NCBI GenBank assembly: GCA_031390425.1
Contig: JANMTL010000298.1
Location: 1-59,004, forward strand
DNA: 59,004 bases
Reading direction: 5' to 3'
Origin: PBB1 sp031390425
GTDB taxonomy: Bacteria > Pseudomonadota > Gammaproteobacteria > Burkholderiales > Burkholderiaceae_C
The notes under the pieces were generated by a model. The model saw only the letters and a program-made list of their open reading frames with translations. It did not search any database and was not told the origin of the DNA. The position numbers and the translations under genes were made by a program. This document shows positions 34,709 to 41,714 of the stretch, piece by piece. Numbering within the stretch: the stretch's first letter is position 1; each line of letters starts with the position of its first letter.

Positions 34709-34744
34709 TTTGGCGTGTCGGATTGAATTCAGCGGTGTCGTTTA

Positions 34745-34831
34745 GCGGGAGGCGGGCCAGCGCCGGGCCGTCCCAAGCGGACCGCGCACCCCCTCGGGGG
34801 GCAGGAGCCGTACTCGGCGACGTGGGGGCTC
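34745..34831. repeat. GC-rich repeat-like insert between motA and motB
   Basis: A stretch of about 87 bp containing GCCGGGCCGTCCCAAGC, the hairpin CCCCCTCGGGGGG, and GTGGGGGCTCA. It separates two genes that are usually only a few bases apart. From memory, similar CCGTCCCAAG..CCCCCTCGGGGGGCAG sequences recur between genes in Comamonadaceae-like genomes. Only one copy lies in this window, so its repeat nature cannot be shown here. Confidence 0.45.
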
Positions 34832-34837
34832 ACTGAA

Positions 34838-35794
34838 ATGGCGGGTGATTCGAAGAAGCTGCAGCCGATCATCATCAAGAAGATCAAGAAGGGCGGCCAC
34901 GGACACCATGGCGGCGCCTGGAAGATCGCTTATGCCGACTTCGTGACCGCCATGATGGCGTTCTTCTTGTTGATGTGGCTGCTCGGCTCGACGACCGAAG
35001 GCGACAAGAAAGGCATCGCCGATTTCTTCGGCACGCCGTTGAAGGTGTCGCTCGGCGGCGGCTCGGGTTCCGGTGATGCGTCGCACGTCATCAAGGGCGG
35101 CGGCGAGGACCTGTCGCGCACCCACGGTCAGACGAAGAAGGGCGACATCGAAGCCAAGCGCAGCACGATCAACCTGCTGGCCCTGAAGGCCGAGCAGCGC
35201 GCCGCCGAAAAGGCCCGGCTCGAAGAACTCAAGCAGAAGGTCCAGGACGTGCTGGCGGCCAACCCGCGACTGGCATCGATGCAGTCGCAGATCCGACTCG
35301 ACATGACTGCCGAAGGCCTGCGCATCCAGATCGTCGACGCGGAGAATCGCCCGATGTTCGACAGCGGCAGCTCGATCGTCAAACCGTACATGCGCGAGTT
35401 GCTGCAACTGATCGGCGATGTGCTGCGCGAGGTGCCCAATCGCTTGACCTTGGAGGGCCACACCGACGCGCAGCCTTTCGGCAGCGGCGACCGCGGCTAC
35501 AGCAATTGGGAGCTGTCGGCCGATCGCGCCAACGCGTCACGGCGCGAGTTGCTGGCCGGCGGCCTCCCCGAGGCGCGCGTGCTGCGGGTGCAAGGGCTGT
35601 CGGCGAGCCGGCCGCTCGAAGATACCGACCCGCTGAGTCCGACCAACCGCCGCATCAGCATCATCGTCATGAACCGCGATGCCGAAGACAGCTTTTTCAG
35701 TCGACCGTCAGAGCAGGAAAGCGCCACGACCTCTGTCGACGAACCGCCGCCGCAGGTCGATCTGCCCGCCGTTCCGGTGCCGATGGCGCGATAG
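34838..35794 (+). CDS. motB: Flagellar stator protein MotB
   Basis: A 318-residue protein with one membrane helix (about 30-50) carrying the proton-binding Asp34 (AYADFVTAMMAFFLLMW). This is followed by a plug/linker and an OmpA-like peptidoglycan-binding domain (about 165-285: LTLEGHTDAQPFGSGDRGYSN, LSADRANASRRELLAGG, NRRISIIVM). It anchors the stator to the cell wall. The ribosome site is weak, and the gap to motA is 129 bp. Confidence 0.96.
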   Translation: MAGDSKKLQPIIIKKIKKGGHGHHGGAWKIAYADFVTAMMAFFLLMWLLGSTTEGDKKGIADFFGTPLKVSLGGGSGSGDASHVIKGGGEDLSRTHGQTKKGDIEAKRSTINLLALKAEQRAAEKARLEELKQKVQDVLAANPRLASMQSQIRLDMTAEGLRIQIVDAENRPMFDSGSSIVKPYMRELLQLIGDVLREVPNRLTLEGHTDAQPFGSGDRGYSNWELSADRANASRRELLAGGLPEARVLRVQGLSASRPLEDTDPLSPTNRRISIIVMNRDAEDSFFSRPSEQESATTSVDEPPPQVDLPAVPVPMAR

Positions 35795-36142
35795 AAAGGC
35801 CGTCGCCGACTGCTCGTGCCGAGCGCGGCTCGGCAGGCGCCATGCGCGTGCCGCAGCGGTCGAAGCGGCTCCATTCATCCGGCCGAGGCGATCGCCGATC
35901 AACATCTGCATGGCTTGCTCGCATCGATCGGTGAGCCGCTCGAACACCTCCAAATGACAGCGGCTTCGCCGACCGCCCCGACCGGCTGCGCGCGAGTCGG
36001 GTGATCGAGCTTGGAGATGGGGTCGGTGGCGTCGCGCCAAGACGCTGCCGTCAGGCCGGTCAGGCAGCAGCCCGCATCTGGGGCCGAAACTTGCTTCCTA
36101 CGTTGACCGTCTTCCCTCCGAAGACCCGGAAGGTGCAACGCC
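35795..36142. other. Non-coding gap motB / histidine kinase
   Basis: A 348-bp region with no supported gene. Open frames here are short and in shadow composition. I found no terminator hairpin with a T-tract and no sigma-28 site. Confidence 0.5.
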
Positions 36143-38260
36143 ATGCGCAGTCAGGCTTGGTTCGGTTTCAACGATTGGGGCATGCGCCGCAAGATCGGCG
36201 TCATCGTCGGCGTGCCGTGCGTGGTGGCGGTGCTCGGCATGGCGCTGGTGGTGCCGAATGCGGTCGAGAGTTACCAGCGCGCGATGGGCCTGCGCGCCAG
36301 CAACGCGGCCACCGACAGCCTGATCGTGGCCGCCTCCGAGCAAGCCAAGGAGCGCGGCTTCACGACATCGCTGCTGTCCAGCGCGGCGTCGAGCGAGCTG
36401 AGAACCAAGGTGGTCGGACTGCGCCTCGCCGGCGATGGCCCGCTGGACGTGGCGCTGGCCACCACCGCGCACACCGCCGACGACAACCCGCTGTTGCAAC
36501 GCTCGCGCCGCGAGCTGCTGGAGTTGCGCCACCTGCGCGACCTGTTACGCACCGAGGTCGATGCCGCCGTGGGCACCTATCCGGCTCCGCCCGGATTGAT
36601 CGCCCGCTGGTTCGACGCGCAGACCGCACTCATCGAGTCGGAAGACCGCTACATGCGGGCCTTGTTCGTCGCGCAAAACCCCTATGAGCTGATCGTTCAG
36701 TACAACACCCACATCAAGCGATCGGTGTTCCTGGCCAGCGAGTTCGCCGGCCGCGAACGCGCGATGCTGGCCAACGCAATCGCTTCGGGTCGGCCCATCA
36801 CGTCGGCCACGCAGGCCAATCTGGACCGCTGGCGCGGCGTGGTCGAAGAGAACCTCGACGCGATCCGGCAACTGAAAGCCAACCCGCAGATGCCGCAGTC
36901 GCTGGTGAACGCGATCGGCGTGATGGAGCAGCGCTTCCTCGGTCCGTTCGAGGCGGTGCGCAGCAGCGTCTACGTCGCCAGCCGACACGCCGTCGAAGGA
37001 GCCTCCGTCGCTTACCCGCTGACCCCGCCGCAATGGATCGCCGAGGCCACCCGCGCCATTGATTCGGTGATCGCGGTGTCGGCCAGCATCAGCCAGTCTG
37101 CCGATGCGGTGTCGGCGCAGCAAACCCGCGAAAGCCTGCGCGACATGGCCGCGTTGGTGCTGATGTTCGGCGTGCTGACCGCGGCCGTGCTTGTTTCGGT
37201 CAAGGTGGCCCGCGCCACTGCTCGACCGCTGCTGCAACTGCGCGACGCGGCACGCGATTTCGAGGCGCATGGCAACCACAACGCTTTCACCGCGTTGGCA
37301 CAGGGCGATGAGGTGGGGCAGGTGTCGCGCAGCCTGGCCGAGATGGCCGCCCGTGTGCGCGAGTCGCTGTCGCTGCTGGCCACCGAAAAGCAGGCGGTCG
37401 AGTCGCGCGTCTTGAAGCGAACGTCTGAATTGCGCGAGCAGCGCACCCACGCCGAACACCTGGCCCATGCGCTGGCCGAGCAAAACGACAAGCTCGGCCA
37501 GGCCAACCGGTATCTGATCGAATTGAACGCCGAGCGCGACTCGTTTTTGAACCTGTGCACCCACGAGCTCAAGAGCCCGCTGGTATCGCAGGTGGCGTTG
37601 ATGGACTTGCTCAAAGACGAGTCCGAACCTCGCGAGCGAACGCGTTTGATCGATCGGCTGGACGCATCCACTGCGCGCATGCTGACGCTGGTGCAAAACC
37701 TGTTGCACGTCAGCGCTCTCGAAGTCGGTGCATCGCAGCTGTCTCACGGTGCCGTCGATCTGGCCGGTGCCCTGCGCGAAGCGCTGGCGTTGAACGCCAC
37801 GCGAGCGCGCGCCAAACACATCGCCATGCATTGGGACGGCGCCGTGCCGGTGCGCATCGTCGGCGACCGCTCCGCCGTGGTGCAGATCGCCGACAACCTG
37901 CTGTCGAACGCCATCAAGTTTTCGCGCCCCGGCAGCTCGGTGTGGGTCCTGACCGACGCAGCCGACGACGCGGTGCGGTTGACCGTGCGAGACCAGGGCC
38001 CGGGCATCCCGGAGGCCGAACTGCCGCTGCTGTTTCGCAAGTTTGCCAAGCTCAGCCCCCGACCCACCGACGGCGAGTCGTCCACCGGACTTGGTCTCGC
38101 CATCGTGCGCCAGCTGGCCAGCGGCATCGGTGCCGAGGTGGCGTGCACCAGTCGAGTCGGAGCAGGCTCCGAATTCAGGGTGCGCTTTCGTGCGCTCTCG
38201 ATGAGCGTCGCAACGGACAACGCCGTCGACGGGGGCCGCAGTGAATTCGCTGCCGCCTGA
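36143..38260 (+). CDS. Sensor histidine kinase with NIT-like sensor domain
   Basis: A 705-residue membrane kinase. A helix at about 15-37 is followed by a periplasmic helical domain (about 40-330) resembling nitrate/nitrite-sensing NIT domains (SLIVAASEQAKERGFTTSLL). A second helix at about 335-357, a HAMP-like linker and a coiled coil lead to the HisKA domain with H474 (CTHELKSPL). The HATPase_c domain has DNLLSNAIKFSRPG, DQGPGIPEAELPLLF and STGLGLAIV. It overlaps a response-regulator gene by 20 bp, its likely partner. The signal is unknown. Confidence 0.9.
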   Translation: MRSQAWFGFNDWGMRRKIGVIVGVPCVVAVLGMALVVPNAVESYQRAMGLRASNAATDSLIVAASEQAKERGFTTSLLSSAASSELRTKVVGLRLAGDGPLDVALATTAHTADDNPLLQRSRRELLELRHLRDLLRTEVDAAVGTYPAPPGLIARWFDAQTALIESEDRYMRALFVAQNPYELIVQYNTHIKRSVFLASEFAGRERAMLANAIASGRPITSATQANLDRWRGVVEENLDAIRQLKANPQMPQSLVNAIGVMEQRFLGPFEAVRSSVYVASRHAVEGASVAYPLTPPQWIAEATRAIDSVIAVSASISQSADAVSAQQTRESLRDMAALVLMFGVLTAAVLVSVKVARATARPLLQLRDAARDFEAHGNHNAFTALAQGDEVGQVSRSLAEMAARVRESLSLLATEKQAVESRVLKRTSELREQRTHAEHLAHALAEQNDKLGQANRYLIELNAERDSFLNLCTHELKSPLVSQVALMDLLKDESEPRERTRLIDRLDASTARMLTLVQNLLHVSALEVGASQLSHGAVDLAGALREALALNATRARAKHIAMHWDGAVPVRIVGDRSAVVQIADNLLSNAIKFSRPGSSVWVLTDAADDAVRLTVRDQGPGIPEAELPLLFRKFAKLSPRPTDGESSTGLGLAIVRQLASGIGAEVACTSRVGAGSEFRVRFRALSMSVATDNAVDGGRSEFAAA

Positions 38261-38669
38261 GTCGCCCGAAACGCCAGCGCTGCGGGCCCATGTGCTGGTG
38301 GTCGATGACGACGAGGATCTGCGCACCTGGCTGAAGAGCAAGCTCAAGAATGCGGGCTACCGCGTGACGCTGGCCGAGTCGGGCGATGCGGCGTTGCTGC
38401 TGTTGATGCGCGAGACTTACGACGCGTTGCTGATCGATGTGCTGATGCCGGGCCTCTCGGGCCACGACGTCGTGCGCGCTTGGCGCACCTTGCATCCGGA
38501 CTTCACGCTCCCGGTGCTGTTCCTCAGCTCGAAAGCGAGCAAGAGTGACATCGCCGCCGGCGTGGAAGCCGGCGGCGATGATTACCTGACCAAGCCGGTC
38601 AGCGCCGAAGTGCTGCTGGCCAAATTGCAGGCTGCCATCCGAGCGCGCCGGCAACTGCTGGCGCGCTGA
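38241..38669 (+). CDS. Single-domain response regulator
   Basis: A 142-residue receiver domain: acidic pocket VVDDDEDLR, phospho-acceptor D66 in LLIDVLMPG, switch Ser/Thr in LFLSSKA, and Lys in DYLTKPVSAE. There is no output domain, so it acts by protein contact (CheY- or Spo0F-like) or within a relay. It overlaps the kinase gene by 20 bp. Since it sits downstream of motAB, a role in motility is possible but unproven. Confidence 0.92.
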   Translation: MNSLPPESPETPALRAHVLVVDDDEDLRTWLKSKLKNAGYRVTLAESGDAALLLLMRETYDALLIDVLMPGLSGHDVVRAWRTLHPDFTLPVLFLSSKASKSDIAAGVEAGGDDYLTKPVSAEVLLAKLQAAIRARRQLLAR

Positions 38670-38688
38670 ACACCGGCTGCGACGACAC

Positions 38689-38718
38689 GCGCCGAGAGGT
38701 CAAGCGCCGAGAGGTCAA
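38689..38718. repeat. Two 15-bp tandem units
   Basis: GCGCCGAGAGGTCAA occurs twice in a row. The second unit runs into the stop codon of the minus-strand gene at 38715. It is probably a slippage duplication in the convergent gap. Confidence 0.7.
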
Positions 38719-39203
38719 CCGCCGAGCGAAGCAGCGATCTTCTTCATCGCTTCGCGGTTGCCCAGCAGCAGGTCGCGGTTTTGTTCGACCAAGCTGCCTT
38801 TCATGGCGATCGGCGCGGGCGTGTCCAGACCCATCGAAGCGAGGATGGCCTTGGTCACCGCACGGTTGCCACGCAGCGTGGCGTGGGTTTGCTCGATCAG
38901 CGTGGGCAGCGTCGACACGTCGGTTTCGACCACGAGACCGAGCTTGCTGGCGATCTGCTTGAACAGCATCTGATTGCGCACGGCCAACGCATTGTTCTTC
39001 TCGGCTTGCGTGCCGGTTCCTGGCGCGGTCGAGCTGACTGCAAAGCCCATCTTGGTGGCGATCTTGGTGGCGATGCCGCGGTTTTCAGCGAGCAGTTCGC
39101 CGACTTCTTTCAGCAGCGTTTCGTCGGTGGCCTGCGCAGACGCAGGCGCCATGAAACCGGCCATCAGGAAGGAGGCGAACAAGGAGGCAAGGAGCTTTTT
39201 CAT
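38715..39203 (-). CDS. Secreted protein of four 36-residue repeats, unknown
   Basis: A 162-residue protein with a clear signal peptide (MKKLLASLFASFLMAGFMAP then ASAQA). The mature part consists of four units of exactly 36 residues. Each ends with a shared 13-residue motif at 41-53, 77-89, 113-125 and 149-161: N-R-x3-(K)-x-I-A-x2-(M/L)-G, for example NRGIATKIATKMG and NREAMKKIAASLG. Each motif is preceded by a helix of the type LLxEVxELLxEN. The likely fold is a small helical solenoid in the periplasm or outside. I recognise no family. Its leader holds competing hairpins (39231-39261). Confidence 0.85.
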   Translation of the reverse strand: MKKLLASLFASFLMAGFMAPASAQATDETLLKEVGELLAENRGIATKIATKMGFAVSSTAPGTGTQAEKNNALAVRNQMLFKQIASKLGLVVETDVSTLPTLIEQTHATLRGNRAVTKAILASMGLDTPAPIAMKGSLVEQNRDLLLGNREAMKKIAASLGG

Positions 39204-39230
39204 GGTGAATTTTCCGTAGGTTGAAATGGA

Positions 39231-39261
39231 CGAGCCAAAAAAAAACGCCCTGGCTCGGGCG
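39231..39261 (-). terminator. Terminator with competing hairpin in leader
   Basis: On the minus strand CGCCC-GAGCCA-GGGCG followed by nine T forms a terminator, ending only 34 bases before the ATG at 39203. The loop bases also pair with a sequence after the T-tract: CGAGCCA (39251-39257) with TGGCTCG (39231-39237), seven perfect pairs. The two structures exclude each other, as in attenuators. No minus-strand gene lies between here and 40052, so this may regulate the secreted-protein gene or end the pedF transcript. Confidence 0.6.
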
Positions 39262-39311
39262 GGGGCCCGTGGCCAAGACGTTCGTCTTGTGGACTGAGGG
39301 AAATCGTTGCT

Positions 39312-39349
39312 GTGACCATCAAGGGTGCGTTTGCACCATCGATGGTCAC
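39312..39349. other. Strong 38-bp hairpin in leader region
   Basis: GTGACCATC and GATGGTCAC (nine pairs) enclose GGTGC-GTTT-GCACC (five pairs). A further perfect dyad, CCATCAG-C-CTGATGG, lies just to the right. If transcribed with the gene at 38715 these would form a structured 5' leader before the terminator-like hairpin. Confidence 0.6.
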
Positions 39350-39459
39350 GAGGTGGCGATCTCCATCAGCCTGATGGTCAGCTATGCATGTCGCGTGCCA
39401 TGCGGTTGGCGTTTGTTGGCTCTGCGCCTTGGGTTACGGGAGTTGCCGTGCTGGCAGCC

Positions 39460-39900
39460 CGCCGGGTCTCGCCCCGGCAGGCGAGTCACTTTTTCTGCGG
39501 GGCCAGAAAAAGTAACCAAAAAGAGGCCCCGAACACCAGACATTTGGTGATCGCGCTGCGGCGACACACCGCCTTCAACGGCTCTGGCACGAGAACACCC
39601 TCCGAGCTACCGCCTCGGTCTCCTCGCTCACATTCAGCCGCTCCAGCTCGCTGCGGCTCGACCCTGCGGGTCATCGCCGCGATGACCCCCCAGGGTCGTG
39701 CCGAAGCGGCAACAAGCGGATTGGCGTTAGCGAGGTAAGCGAGGCCGTGGTCCGGTGACCGTTCTCGTGCCAGAGCCTCGGCCGTAGGTGTGTAGCCGCA
39801 GGGTGGCACCCAAATGTCTGGTGTTCAGGCACTCTTCTTTGGTGACTTTCTTCTGTGCCAGCAGAAGAAAGTTACTCGGCCGCCGGGCCGAGACCCGGCG
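39460..39900. repeat. 441-bp imperfect palindrome (repeat copies B and C)
   Basis: Two arms of the repeat family seen at 4163-4255 lie head to head. Copy B is 39460-39546 (plus) and copy C is 39810-39900 (minus). The symmetry centre is near 39679, where GGGTCATCGC-C-GCGATGACCC is perfect (39668-39688) and is flanked by CGACCCTG/CAGGGTCG. Further paired blocks include a 17-base pair, GGCTCTGGCACGAGAAC at 39580-39596 with its complement at 39761-39777. Each arm has its own A/T-tract hairpin (39485-39516; 39842-39875). Open frames inside are translated repeat, not genes. Confidence 0.85.
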
Positions 39901-40051
39901 CGGTCTCCGCAAGAAGAAGTCCTCAGCAACCCGACTCGGTCCCAGCAAAGCAAACCCCGCCTGTCGGACCGAAACCCGTCGCGGTCTCACGCAAGACAGT
40001 CAGTGCGAAAACAGCAAACGGATACGTCCGGCCGCCAGACCAGAACCATCC

Positions 40052-40927
40052 TCAAACCGGTTTCCACGACACCGAGTGCCGAGCAAATATCTCCGCCATC
40101 TTGCCGTTGGCGACCAGGTCGTTGACCGCCCCTTGCAGCAACTTCGCCAACCCGGTCGAGTTCTTCTTGACCGCCATGCCGACCACCCACCCATCGCGCG
40201 GGGCACGCGGCAGGGGCATCGGCCCGATCGCATAGCGGGGATCGCCGCGGACGACCGATTCGAGTTCGGACACCATGCCGGCGGACAGCGGCACATCACC
40301 GCGCATCAAGGCCTGTGTGGCTTCGGCGCCATCGGCCCAGCGCGTCTGCATCTGCTCGCGGTACGCCCCGCTTTCGGCCCCCAGCAGCAACCAGCCGGAC
40401 AGCGATTGACCGGGTACCGCCACCGGCAACCCGGCGATGCGCGACATCGCATCGAGCACCGGCACCTTCTCAAGGTTGCGAGCCATCGCCAGCCGCTCGC
40501 GGTAGTACGGCGCAAAAATCTCGACCTGCGGGGTGCCGTCCATCAGCGCCTTGTTGACCGGCACATGCATCAGCACGTCGGCCGGTCCGTAGCCGAGGTA
40601 GTGACCTTTCCAGACCATGTTGCGCAGGTCGTCTTCCATGTTCTCGCCGGCCGGAAAGGGCAGCACGCTGAGCTTGAGGCCGAGCGCATCGGCCAGCGCC
40701 TGTGCCAGGTCGACATCGATGCCGGCGCCTGCAACATGGAACGGCGGCATGTCTTTGTACAAACCGACCACCAGCGACCCGCGCTTGCGGATCTTGTCCA
40801 GCGGATCGGGCTCGTCCTCGGCGTGTACCGGGAGCAACGCCGCCGCGCCCGCTCCGACCAGGCCCTGCAGGCAGCGGCGCCGGGTCCACTCCGCCGCCGG
40901 CATCAGACGGACCGGGCGCGCGCTCAC
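40052..40927 (-). CDS. Substrate-binding protein linked to PQQ dehydrogenases
   Basis: A 291-residue protein of the type II periplasmic-binding fold. A twin-Arg-like signal (RRRCLQGLVGAGAAALLPVHA) precedes a domain starting LDKIRKRGSLVVGLYKDMPP with FHVAGAGIDVDLAQALADAL. Proteins of this kind (MoxJ/XoxJ-like) accompany quinoprotein alcohol dehydrogenases. The start is GTG, overlapping the pedF stop as GTGA, so the two are translationally coupled. The binding partner is unknown and no dehydrogenase gene lies in the window. Confidence 0.82.
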   Translation of the reverse strand: MSARPVRLMPAAEWTRRRCLQGLVGAGAAALLPVHAEDEPDPLDKIRKRGSLVVGLYKDMPPFHVAGAGIDVDLAQALADALGLKLSVLPFPAGENMEDDLRNMVWKGHYLGYGPADVLMHVPVNKALMDGTPQVEIFAPYYRERLAMARNLEKVPVLDAMSRIAGLPVAVPGQSLSGWLLLGAESGAYREQMQTRWADGAEATQALMRGDVPLSAGMVSELESVVRGDPRYAIGPMPLPRAPRDGWVVGMAVKKNSTGLAKLLQGAVNDLVANGKMAEIFARHSVSWKPV

Positions 40928-41472
40928 AGCGGGCGCTCACGGACGGTTTCGAGGTAGGACTTGATCGACCACATCGCCTCCTGGTTCATCACGCCCTCGA
41001 ATTTCGGCATGTACACCGCACCGTTGCGGACCTTGCCGTTGCGCACGCTGCCCAGGTAATAAGCGTCGACCTCCTTGACGCAGCCGGCTTTCTTCATGCT
41101 GTCCTTCAAGGAAACGCAATCGTTGTCCATCTTGCGCAGATCGGGTGCGATGCCACCGGAGATGGCCTGCAGGCCGTGGCAGCGCGCGCAATTCTGGGTG
41201 TAGGCCGAGGTGCCGATCTTCACCGCCTCGGCGTTGCCGCGGTACGGGTTCTCGGCGCGCCACTCGTCGCCCAGCGACGGCAGCGCTTTGGTGTCCACCG
41301 ACTGCGGCGTGACATCGCCGTGCGCCCACGCAGCGCCGCTGCCCAGCAGGCACAGCGCCGCCAGCGCGAGGCGGGTTCGGCGGGCGGCGCGTGTCGCGGT
41401 ATGGCACATCGGGTCGGATTTGATCTGTTTCGCAACAGCCGCCGCAGCGAGGTTTCTGGGGTCCAACATCAT
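40924..41472 (-). CDS. pedF: Cytochrome c-550 PedF
   Basis: A 182-residue periplasmic monohaem cytochrome. A long basic N-terminus and signal (LALAALCLLGSGAAWA) precede HGDVTPQSVDT. The haem site is C-x2-C-H in NCARCHGL, and PDLRKMDNDC with YMPKFEGVM (Met ligand) is present. PedF accepts electrons from PQQ-dependent alcohol dehydrogenase. AGGAG lies before two adjacent ATG codons at 41472 and 41469. A sigma-54 promoter is 36 bases upstream, and the divergent gene encodes a sigma-54 activator. Confidence 0.88.
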   Translation of the reverse strand: MMLDPRNLAAAAVAKQIKSDPMCHTATRAARRTRLALAALCLLGSGAAWAHGDVTPQSVDTKALPSLGDEWRAENPYRGNAEAVKIGTSAYTQNCARCHGLQAISGGIAPDLRKMDNDCVSLKDSMKKAGCVKEVDAYYLGSVRNGKVRNGAVYMPKFEGVMNQEAMWSIKSYLETVRERPL

Positions 41473-41507
41473 CGAGTCTCCTGAAGGAACAATGGCCCGG
41501 GTGGCGC

Positions 41508-41522
41508 GCAAACGATGTGCCA
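41508..41522 (-). promoter_or_regulatory. Sigma-54 promoter of pedF
   Basis: Minus strand TGGCACATCGTTTGC: the GG and GC doublets are exactly ten bases apart, and TGGCAC/TTGC agree with the RpoN -24/-12 consensus. Transcription would start near 41496, about 25 bases before the pedF ATG. The neighbouring activator gene carries a GAFTGA loop, which fits this promoter class. Confidence 0.87.
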
Positions 41523-41714
41523 TGCCCGGTGTGAGGCGTCTGAGGTGTCGCTTCGATACCCGGCGCGAGCCGTTCGTTGCATCGTCGATCGGTGATTCTG
41601 CAGGTGTTTGCGAGCGCTACGAAGTCCCTCCTGTGCGCGGCGCCACCCCGGGCATGCGCCGATGGACAGCCTGCGTCCACTCATCAAGTATCGGCGTCAT
41701 TGAGGAGTTGAACC

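Noticed and set aside
39237..39261. Ordinary terminator of the pedF operon only
   Set aside because: It is about 790 bases from the operon end and only 42 bases from the next start codon, with a competing hairpin, so a leader role is at least as likely. Kept as a finding rather than assigned to pedF.
39312..39349. A CRISPR or other repeat array
   Set aside because: The hairpin and neighbouring GATGGTCA words are not regularly spaced direct repeats with unique spacers; no cas gene in the window.
39325..39990. Several frames of 60-140 codons inside the palindrome
   Set aside because: They translate repeat sequence (KVTKKRP-like and SNQKEA-like strings), which also appears in frames over copy A at 4163-4255.
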